Origin: Chitinophaga polysaccharea
GTDB taxonomy: Bacteria; Bacteroidota; Bacteroidia; Chitinophagales; Chitinophagaceae
Direction: 5' to 3'
Assembly (NCBI RefSeq): GCF_902150045.1
Contig: NZ_CABFVU010000004.1
Location: forward strand, 186,001 to 250,000
DNA length: 64,000 nucleotides
Positions 43,966 through 50,193 of the stretch are shown here, one piece after another. The position numbers and the translations under genes were made by a program. Under the pieces are notes generated by a model, which saw only the letters and a list, made by a program, of their open reading frames with translations, did not search any database and was not told where the DNA came from. Every line of letters starts with the position of its first letter. The stretch's first letter is position 1.

Positions 43966-44007
43966 TTTGATTTATTGGGAGTTTTTTGCATAAATTTGCA
44001 CTCCCAA
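43966..44007 (+). promoter_or_regulatory. Promoter of tRNA-Arg inside an inverted repeat
   Basis: TTTG at 43966-43969 and TAAATTTG at 43991-43998 are separated by 21 bases. An 8-bp inverted repeat TTGGGAGT (43975-43982) / ACTCCCAA (44000-44007) encloses the -7 box. Confidence 0.55.
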
Positions 44008-44050
44008 AATGCGAGATAAATATAACATTTTATTTCACATTTAAAGATAA

Positions 44051-44124
44051 GTCTCGGTAGCTCAGCTGGATAGAGCAACTGCCTTCTAAGCAGTAGGCCA
44101 TTGGTTCGAATCCAATCCGGGACA
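44051..44124 (+). tRNA. tRNA-Arg (anticodon TCT)
   Basis: The acceptor arms GTCTCGG and CCGGGAC pair with one wobble, the anticodon stem ACTGC/GCAGT encloses the loop CTTCTAA with anticodon TCT at 44085-44087, and the T arm GGTTCGAATCC is standard. The discriminator is A, and CCA is not coded. The gene stands immediately upstream of an insertion sequence and an AT-rich accessory stretch. Confidence 0.97.
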
Positions 44125-44127
44125 CGA

Positions 44128-44165
44128 AAGAAGAGGAAAATTGCGAAAGCGGTTTTCCTCTTCTT
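44128..44165 (+). terminator. Terminator after tRNA-Arg
   Basis: AAGAAGAGGAAAA (44128-44140) pairs with TTTTCCTCTTCTT (44153-44165) around a loop that holds a small GCGAAAGC hairpin. Confidence 0.85.
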
Positions 44166-44251
44166 GTTTAGAGTGTTAAATGAACCATTATCAATGGCTA
44201 TTGTCTTTCATTTACGGATCAAGTTGAAAAGTTGGGGGATGTCCATAAATT

Positions 44252-45211
44252 TTAGGCATAAAGTTTAGTCAATCTATAAAGAAAGAATTCTACATCCCGC
44301 ACCCCTCGCAGTGCATTTCTAAAGGACTTTACTTTTGCATTGAATGATTCTGCAGCCGCATTGGTGGCTCTGTTGTTGAAGAAGTTGAGGATACCCAGAT
44401 AATGAGTTCTGATAGTCCTGGCAACGGTCTTGAAGGATAAAATCCCCGCTTCCTCCACGTCATTATACCACAAAGCCAGCTTCTTAAATGCTTCTTCTTT
44501 ACACTTACAATGTCTGTAAACCTCACCGAGTCGCAGGGATAGCTGGTAGGATTTATGAATAAGGGGGTAATGACTAAATAAAAGTTCCGCTCTCTGCTGC
44601 TGCTCTCTGGTCCATAGTCTGGGATGCTTAAATAGCAAGTATCGGCTTCTGGCCAGCAGCTGTTTAGCTGTATCGCCGTTAGCGAGCCTGACTGGCTCAT
44701 ACTTCATTGCGGCTCGTTTTGCCTGCTCGTATTCCAGATTCTCCTGTTCCAGGGCTTCCCAGCGATGCTTTATTCTGATTTCCTGTACCGCATCAAAAGC
44801 CAGGTGTTGCACATGGAAGCGATCTATCACCCGATGGGCGTTAGGGAAACAGGCTTTAACAGCGCTATTAAGGCTACCAGACATATCGATGGTAACTTCC
44901 TGTACTCTTCCACGCAGGCGTTTAGGGATCTTAAACAGTATTTCTTTCAGAAATTCAGACTGAGTGCCCTTGATCATAGCCACTATTGAGCCTTTGCGCC
45001 CTTTGGCCAGCTTATTAGTGACAATTGTATACAGTTCTCCACTGGAAAAGGCTGTCTCGTCTATACTTAAAGCGGCACCAATGTTTTGTTCAAAAAGCAT
45101 CCATTCAGTAGCATGTTCTTTTTGATCCCAGGTACCAAAATCACTGAGATGATGCTTGTATTGCTGGCCTAACTGTTTACCGTCTATCTGAAAGAAATGG
45201 CCCAATTGCAC
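44252..45211 (-). CDS. ISL3/ISAon1-type transposase, catalytic part
   Basis: The 319-residue ORF has the DDE residues of ISL3-type enzymes: Asp51 in LSIDETAF, Asp109 in VTIDMSGS followed by HRVIDRFHV, and Glu288 in NAAAESFNAKVKSF. It starts at GTG 45211; its frame is open upstream only to about 45246. It lies 16 bases after the N-terminal ORF, in the +1 frame, the usual two-ORF layout of ISAon1-type elements. The two products may act as subunits or be joined by frameshift. Confidence 0.93.
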   Translation of the reverse strand: MQLGHFFQIDGKQLGQQYKHHLSDFGTWDQKEHATEWMLFEQNIGAALSIDETAFSSGELYTIVTNKLAKGRKGSIVAMIKGTQSEFLKEILFKIPKRLRGRVQEVTIDMSGSLNSAVKACFPNAHRVIDRFHVQHLAFDAVQEIRIKHRWEALEQENLEYEQAKRAAMKYEPVRLANGDTAKQLLARSRYLLFKHPRLWTREQQQRAELLFSHYPLIHKSYQLSLRLGEVYRHCKCKEEAFKKLALWYNDVEEAGILSFKTVARTIRTHYLGILNFFNNRATNAAAESFNAKVKSFRNALRGVRDVEFFLYRLTKLYA

Positions 45212-45227
45212 AGGGCTTACAGGATAT

Positions 45228-45581
45228 TTATCTAAGTAATCCTTTTAAAAAAGCACCGAACTCCGGTGTCATTCGTGTGCCTTTTTTAACTATTTCCCAA
45301 TCTCTTGTTATTATTTCTCCATCCTCTAAAACCTCCCACCGACGGCGTTTGGCATGCAGGGTGACCTTTTGGCCACGTATAGGAAAATCCTGAATTGCAA
45401 TTTCTGAGAAGAAACCTTTGGAGTGTGCTTTTCTATGCTGATGCTCTACTGGGATTGTATTCTTTTCTTCCAGGTATATATCAATACCCTCCTTATTCTG
45501 ACTTGAATCAATTAAGTCAAAATACTCTAAAACCCCTGCTGGTAACAGCATCTCTACTAGTTTGCGAAAATTCTGATCCAC
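45228..45581 (-). CDS. ISAon1-type transposase N-terminal region protein
   Basis: The 117-residue ORF is the separate N-terminal part found in ISAon1-type elements: MLLPAGVLEYFDLIDSSQNKEGIDIYLEEKN, then FPIRGQKVTLHAKRRRWEVLEDGEIITRDW, probably the terminal-repeat-binding domain. It starts at a GTG inside the element and stops at TAA 45228. Confidence 0.88.
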   Translation of the reverse strand: MDQNFRKLVEMLLPAGVLEYFDLIDSSQNKEGIDIYLEEKNTIPVEHQHRKAHSKGFFSEIAIQDFPIRGQKVTLHAKRRRWEVLEDGEIITRDWEIVKKGTRMTPEFGAFLKGLLR

Positions 45582-45801
45582 GTGCTTCGTTGGTTAATCT
45601 GCTGCAAAAAAACTACTTTTTATCCTATCCCCCAACTTTTCAACTTGATCCTCATTTACCTTAAAAGAAAAGAGGTGAAGTACGTTTAATACCATATTTG
45701 TAGTATTTTAAAGTATCTATTAGCTGTTTAATAAAACTTCATAGAACGATGGTGGAATAAGAGAGATATTTGAGAATAGAATTAAGATTGAACCCAAGGT
45801 T

Positions 45802-46415
45802 ATGTCAATCGAGAGCCTATTTAATAATCCTGACCGGGTTAATAATACTAACTACAAACCATTCTATCAACGGAACTATGTTTGGGATGATGAAAAGCAA
45901 CGTACTTTATCGAAAGTATTTTGATAGGTACAGAGATACCTCCATTAATTTATTACCGTAATTTGAAAAGTGTGGAAGTTGTAGATGGAAGGCAGAGATA
46001 TGAGACGATATTACGTTTTATTAATGGGGATTTCAAACTTAAGAAAAATGGATTGCAAAAACTAGAGAATATTCGAATAGTCAATAGAGGATTTAAGGAC
46101 CTTGGACAAGATTTACAGGATTTATTTTGGGATACCAAGCTTAGGATCATAGAGTTTAGCTTTCACTCTCAGAATCTCATTGAGGGAGATATGGAGGATC
46201 TTGTGAAGAAGGAAATTTTTAAGCGTTATAATTCAGGCATTACCCCATTGAAACCCACAGAAATAGATAATGCAGCATATGTCGAGGACAACTTAAATAC
46301 ATTCTTGAAAAAAAAGCTACAGGATGATAGAATTTTGTTTCGAGACATTTCCACTCTTTTACATTTTGAAAAGAATAATTATATATACTCTTTTGCATTC
46401 CCTATCGCATCATGA
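45802..46415 (+). pseudogene. DUF262 (GmrSD N-terminal-like) gene broken by a frameshift
   Basis: The first 40 codons (MSIESLFNNPDRVNNTNYKPFYQRNYVWDDEKQ) match the DUF262 start, then a TGA follows at 45922. One frame over, from 45909, the protein goes on exactly where it should: IESILIGTEIPPLIYYRNLKSVEVVDGRQRYETILRF, with the DGxQR nucleotide-binding-type motif, then FKRYNSGITPLKPTEI. A single missing base at about 45907-45909 (CTTTATCG where CTTTAATCG would keep the frame) explains it. DUF262 proteins are nucleotide-dependent modules of anti-phage or restriction systems such as GmrSD. The C-terminal part also ends early, at 46415. Either decay or a sequencing error. Confidence 0.8.
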
Positions 46416-46446
46416 AATCACTTCTCCTATTTATAAAGCTGAGTTG

Positions 46447-46722
46447 ATGATAGTTGAGGAGGCCATTAAAAAATTAAAAAATCAATTATTTGCCTTAGAT
46501 ATTGCAAACACATATAAATGTTGTTTGGAAAAAGGGAAAAGGATTCGCATAACATTCAGAGATTTGCCTACTAATTATGTTGCAAAATATGAAATCGTGT
46601 TAGAAGAAAACCTCGTTTTTTATAATGCACCGCATAATTTTACAAAATTAGGCTTATGTAAGTGCCGTACTGAGTTGTGCGAAGGTAATTGGTGGTGGGG
46701 GCGGGGGAAGTATATCAAATAG
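46447..46722 (+). CDS. Hypothetical protein, uncertain
   Basis: The frame gives MIVEEAIKKLKNQLFALDIANTY followed by KGKRIRITFRDLPTNYVAKYEIVLEENLVFYNAP, a mix of one helix and several strands that looks coding, with AT-rich codon use like its neighbours. It ends at 46722 after a Trp-Gly-rich tail (EGNWWWGRG) that is the same DNA as the Gly-rich linker of the next, out-of-frame remnant. It may therefore be a shifted piece of one larger gene. No family recognised. Confidence 0.3.
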   Translation: MIVEEAIKKLKNQLFALDIANTYKCCLEKGKRIRITFRDLPTNYVAKYEIVLEENLVFYNAPHNFTKLGLCKCRTELCEGNWWWGRGKYIK

Positions 46723-47358
46723 CAGTGGATCGCGGGAAATTAAATCTGAATTGAAGAATCCTTGCCTTACGGAAGCATATAAATCCGCAATTAATGCTAA
46801 TTTGAAGAATTTTATATCGACAACAATAACCCAGGTTTTTGGTGGTAAAAATTCCAATATTGATTTAATTTTCAGAGAAATGCCAAAGACGGAATTTGGT
46901 GAAGGTGTATATGGACAATATGATCAAATAGATTCCCACGTTAGAGAAGCTAAGGAGAATGGACAAACAATTTATGTTGGTGAAATTTTCATTGACCTAA
47001 ATATCGACATTTTGCCGTCGAGGCCTAAGGAGTTTATTACAGCTGTAATTCTACACGAATCATTATATGCGTACTTGACACAACAGGGAATTGCTTTAGA
47101 TAGCTTATACATCAATCAACATGAAACTATAGCATCAGCTTACACTGATAAAATAGCCACTGCCTTAAAAGAAATCTACCCACAATGCCTCCAGCGGACT
47201 GTAAGGCATTAGGTTGGGCGGGTTTGGCCGAAACTTTACTTTGGACATCGAATAGAATCAAAGAGAAGCAAGCTAATGATAGTTATTTTTCGAACATGAT
47301 AGCGCCAGTACTATTATATCAAAATAGAACCAAAGGAACGCCTTCTGGATGTAAATAA
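46652..47358 (+). pseudogene. Remnant of a Bacteroidota HExxH-like metallopeptidase-type protein
   Basis: From a stop at 46649 the frame reads a Gly run (GGGGGGS), then KNPCLTEAYKSAINANLKNFIS, NIDLIFREM and PKEFITAVILHESLYAYL, the layout of a Bacteroidota domain with an ILHEALHAYL zinc-like motif. Here the second His is Tyr (HESLY). The frame breaks at about 47190: one missing base turns YPQMPPADCKALGWAGLAETLLW into a stop at 47212; the rest continues in the next frame to 47358. No start codon is visible. Decayed accessory gene. Confidence 0.6.
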
Positions 47359-47375
47359 ATCTATAATTTGTTAAA

Positions 47376-47927
47376 ATGAATCGATATATGTTAGTTAAGA
47401 TATTTACAGGATTACTCCTTTGCCTTTTGTGTTTGATTAAAACTACAGTAGCTCAAAAATATTCCGAATCAGAGCCGGAAATATCTAAATTGTTGGATCT
47501 GATTGATTCAGAGAGAAAAGAACTCAGAAAAGAAAGTTGCCCTGATTGTTCATATATTACATTGATTAAATTGTCTTTCAAAAAGAATGAATTAGACAGT
47601 GTTTCACTTTCTTACTCGACTCCGTTTTCTTTGCTTCCGTTAGCAGACAAAATAAAAAAACTCCAGATAAACTGGAAGGCCATTCTAAAGAAAGCTGGAG
47701 GTAAACAGAAAATCATATTGCCTATTATTTATCTAAATAAACGATCCGGCGGATCTGTATTATTTGCGGATGGAAACGATCTCCTTAAGGGTATGTTTGA
47801 ATTTGAGAAAGGTGACATATTAAGTATGAAAGAGGCGGTGTATTGGTGGTCGCCAGTCTGGATTATAACCAATTCTGGTGCTAAGGAGGGTAAAATGGTA
47901 CCGGATAGCACCCAGCTTCATCGGTAA
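47376..47927 (+). CDS. Exported protein of unknown function
   Basis: The 183-residue protein has a signal peptide (MNRYMLVKIFTGLLLCLLCLIKTTVA-Q, cut near residue 26) and a mixed alpha/beta mature part with CPDCSYITLIKLSF (a CxxC pair) and NKRSGGSVLFADGNDLLKGM. It follows the HExxH-like remnant by 17 bases and shares its AT-rich base use; it might be the partner or immunity-type gene of that protein, but this is a guess from position. No family recognised. Confidence 0.6.
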   Translation: MNRYMLVKIFTGLLLCLLCLIKTTVAQKYSESEPEISKLLDLIDSERKELRKESCPDCSYITLIKLSFKKNELDSVSLSYSTPFSLLPLADKIKKLQINWKAILKKAGGKQKIILPIIYLNKRSGGSVLFADGNDLLKGMFEFEKGDILSMKEAVYWWSPVWIITNSGAKEGKMVPDSTQLHR

Positions 47928-47984
47928 CAATCCGATATATTTTCACGATGGTTAGGTTGAATAACCTCCGGGGTAATGATAAAA

Positions 47985-48049
47985 TGTAATAGCTACTACT
48001 TGATCGCACAGTACAAGTGATTTTGTATGGTTAAGTAGTAGCTATTACA
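47985..48049. repeat. 17-bp perfect inverted repeat with 31-base spacer
   Basis: TGTAATAGCTACTACTT (47985-48001) and AAGTAGTAGCTATTACA (48033-48049) are exact complements. It lies just after the exported-protein gene. It could be a terminator without T tract, a small mobile repeat or an operator. Confidence 0.8.
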
Positions 48050-48259
48050 AATAATGGAATACCGATCCCTCCTTTTAGACCCAAGAAAAGTAATCCGCTA
48101 TTTAATTATTCTTCCGTTTATGGCGCAATAGAAATTATTCATAATTTTTTACAAACTAGTACGGGGGCAGAATTTCTCCTTCCAGTAAACTTCCCCCATC
48201 TAATTGAATACAATAATGGAATGGGATGGATTTCCTTATCGCCGAAACTTGTTTGGTAA
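48035..48259 (+). other. Coding-like ORF remnant without start codon
   Basis: From a stop at 48034 the frame is open for 74 codons, NGIPIPPFRPKKSNPLFNY, then TGAEFLLPVNFPHLIEYNNGMGWISLSPKLVW, and stops at 48257-48259. It has a protein-like composition but no upstream ATG. Probably the 3' end of a decayed gene. Confidence 0.3.
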
Positions 48260-48716
48260 TCTTGATAATATTTAGATGATGTTATCACAACTACTTATTT
48301 GAAATCTATCAAATATTATTGAATTTTGTCGTTGGATATCTGTCCTCAAATATTCAACGTCGCCCATTTAAGCTTAAGCAGTCTTTTACAGCCCAATTTG
48401 CTTTCAGCGTTTGATGAATAGGTCGAATTGAAAGTGAAGCAGCTTATTTAGCTTTGTTGGGTTGTCTTTTTCCTGTGTTGTATGTCGTTAATGTCTGTAA
48501 ATGAATCTCAATTCTAACTTTTTATCAGGCAGAAAAAGATGCTGATTTGTCTTAAATGAAGTTTCAATGCAGTCGAACGTTATTCCAAATTTAATAAACG
48601 GCCAAGCGGGAGAAACAACTTACTATCTTCAAATTTTTATTTATAGCCTGTTTTCTAAAAATAATAAGGGTAACTCGAAATGTGAGACACTCTCATTATT
48701 TTATAAGCTTAATCTA
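48260..48716. other. AT-rich stretch with no supported gene
   Basis: Several short frames occur, but none has a convincing start, family motif or codon pattern. No repeats or RNA genes were recognised. Confidence 0.45.
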
Positions 48717-48887
48717 TTATTTAGACAACTCATTGGGAAGCCCCCATTTACCTAACACCTCTTTCGCTGCTTCAACTTTTTTTACAAAAAAATCCTCCTT
48801 GCTATAATCCTTCATTGACTTGCGGACTTTAGCACTTCCCCCTTTGAGAGCTTTTTCTTTTTTCTTCTTTAAAAATTTAGAAAACAT
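48717..48887 (-). CDS. Small basic protein (56 aa), partner of the DUF6934 gene
   Basis: ATG 48887 opens a 56-residue protein (MFSKFLKKKKEKALKGGSAKVRKSMKDYSK..., ending KWGLPNELSK). It is strongly basic in its first half and helical and acidic/basic in its second. It is 33 bases downstream of the DUF6934 gene on the same strand, so the two form an operon. I recall this small Lys-rich protein following DUF6934 genes in Bacteroidota, but cannot confirm it here. A toxin-antitoxin-like pair is a hypothesis only. Confidence 0.6.
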   Translation of the reverse strand: MFSKFLKKKKEKALKGGSAKVRKSMKDYSKEDFFVKKVEAAKEVLGKWGLPNELSK

Positions 48888-48920
48888 AAAACTCCTATTT
48901 TAACCCAGGTAAAGTTAACA

Positions 48921-49379
48921 TTATTTTTTAACAACCAGAAATGCGTCATAATTGAAGCCTGGTTCAAATGTTTTCCACACGCCATTAAAAAGCCCATATA
49001 CAATGAACAATTTTTCTACTTCCACCAGATGTGCGTTAATTCTCATTTGATAAAGCCTGGTTCTGGCAGGGGAGCTCCCTTGAGCGAAGATTGGTAGATT
49101 TCCGTGCTTATCACAATAAGAGATTATTGTACAAGCAACTGTTGCAAGAACTTTATCCCTATCCTGGTTGTTAGAACCCGTCGAGTCATCTACTTTTTGT
49201 TCTTCCTCATTCCAATCTCCAAATCCTAAATTAATAACCTGCCTGCCATCGGGCCACACAGCATCAGGGATTGGTTGGTAGTTCACAATTTTTTTTATTG
49301 TGCCATTGGGCCCAATACTGTCAAAAGAGAAACTTGCATATGCTGTATCTGTGAAACAATCATATTTGTCAAGATTCAT
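48921..49379 (-). CDS. DUF6934-family protein
   Basis: The 152-residue protein matches the family pattern I know: MNLDKYDCFTDTAYASFSFDSIGPNGTIKKIVNYQ, then INLGFGDWNEEE, NNQDRDKVLATVACTI and the hallmark GSSPARTRLYQMRI, ending GFNYDAFLVVKK. The function of DUF6934 is unknown; it is common in Bacteroidota accessory regions. It lies in the AT-rich stretch behind tRNA-Arg and is followed by the 56-residue basic protein. No frameshift; probably functional. Confidence 0.8.
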   Translation of the reverse strand: MNLDKYDCFTDTAYASFSFDSIGPNGTIKKIVNYQPIPDAVWPDGRQVINLGFGDWNEEEQKVDDSTGSNNQDRDKVLATVACTIISYCDKHGNLPIFAQGSSPARTRLYQMRINAHLVEVEKLFIVYGLFNGVWKTFEPGFNYDAFLVVKK

Positions 49380-49555
49380 CCCTGGATTTTTAGATAGGAC
49401 GCAATATAAATCTAATTGCGATGCAGCTATTGTTTACCAGTAAAAAAAAGCGAATAATAGTGGTCAGGAATCGAAAATAGACTACGCAACTTTTTCTTTT
49501 TATCGCCGCTTATGTTGCCATGTTTTTGTATAAGCGGATGAATACTAATAATGAA

Positions 49556-49584
49556 TCAAAGCAAGGATCTCATCCTTGCTTTGA
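49556..49584. terminator. Hairpin after the SPFH-like gene
   Basis: TCAAAGCAAGGAT-CTC-ATCCTTGCTTTGA is a perfect 13-bp stem just past the stop codon of the minus-strand gene. No T tract follows. It marks the right edge of the AT-rich accessory stretch. Confidence 0.75.
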
Positions 49585-49590
49585 TATGCA

Positions 49591-50004
49591 CTACCTCGCC
49601 GTATCCTTCGCCCACGGCCTTCTCCCAGCCTCCAGTATAGGCAAATTCGCTTCTGTAGGCACATAAATCACCGCCTGCGGATTTTTCTCGATATTATCGA
49701 TCCACAACCAATGCAGGTAGGCTTCATTGTTGCGCAGCGATTCGCCGATGATCTGGTTGGAACGGGCCACACCATGTGCGCGGATGGTATCTGCGGCGGC
49801 CAGCATAGCAGCACTTTCCATTTTGGCGCGGGCTTCCGCCACGGCCACTTCTTTAGACGCCTGCGCATGCGCCAGCAGCGCTTCTCCTTCCATGCGCTGT
49901 GAGTACACTTTGTACTGGGGACAGCCCCATAATCCAAGTATAATCAGACCAGTCAATACTAAAAGAACAAAGGTGGAGAGTGAAATAATTGATCTCGTAT
50001 TCAT
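49591..50004 (-). CDS. Small membrane protein resembling SPFH/HflK C-terminal region
   Basis: The 137-residue protein has one N-terminal membrane helix (about 7-28, ending at GCPQY) and then an Ala/Glu-rich coiled coil (MEGEALLAHAQASKEVAVAEARAKMESAAMLAAADTI) and RSNQIIGESLRNNEAYLHWLWIDNIEKNPQAVIYVPTEANLPI, like the C-terminal part of band-7/HflK proteins. The SPFH domain itself is missing; this short form is known in Bacteroidota as 'membrane protease subunit'. ATG 50004 was taken as start because the membrane helix begins there. Divergent from the helicase gene. Confidence 0.7.
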   Translation of the reverse strand: MNTRSIISLSTFVLLVLTGLIILGLWGCPQYKVYSQRMEGEALLAHAQASKEVAVAEARAKMESAAMLAAADTIRAHGVARSNQIIGESLRNNEAYLHWLWIDNIEKNPQAVIYVPTEANLPILEAGRRPWAKDTAR

Positions 50005-50164
50005 ATGGGTATATGTTCTGCACCGCAGAACGGGGTTTGGGTTCAATCTCAAATATAGGCATATAATCATATACAGGCAGCCGTTTTCACGGTAACGCAT
50101 ATCCCTGGAAACAGGATTTTCCACGTTTGTATACTTCTTCATCTTCTTCACCGTTTATTAAAAT

Positions 50165-50172
50165 TATATTTG
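50165..50172 (+). promoter_or_regulatory. -7 box of the DUF4011 helicase gene
   Basis: TATATTTG matches TAnnTTTG; the start site would be near 50179, so ATG 50194 is a better start than TTG 50185. Confidence 0.45.
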
Positions 50173-50193
50173 TAGCGTTTTATTTTGCCAATT

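Larger units (their letters stand above)
44216..45650 (-). mobile_element. Intact ISL3/ISAon1-type insertion sequence, 1435 bp
   Basis: Perfect 25-bp terminal inverted repeats (44216-44240, starting GGATCAAGTTGAAAAG, and 45626-45650) flank two transposase ORFs. Both sides carry the 8-bp target duplication TCATTTAC (44208-44215 and 45651-45658), the size made by ISL3-type elements. The perfect repeats point to a recent insertion. Confidence 0.95.

Noticed and set aside
45228..45250. -1 programmed frameshift (T-TTA-AAA heptamer) joining the two ISAon1-type ORFs
   Set aside because: The heptamer exists at the end of the first ORF, but the -1 frame hits a TAG three codons later. The second ORF is in the +1 frame, so only a +1 event or separate initiation at GTG 45211 could serve.
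48567..48755. 62-codon frame on the plus strand
   Set aside because: It overlaps the 3' end of the 56-residue protein gene on the other strand and has no protein-like features.
44101..49600. tRNA 3'-end duplication as island attachment site
   Set aside because: I looked for the T-arm and acceptor sequence of tRNA-Arg again up to 49.6 kb and did not see it.
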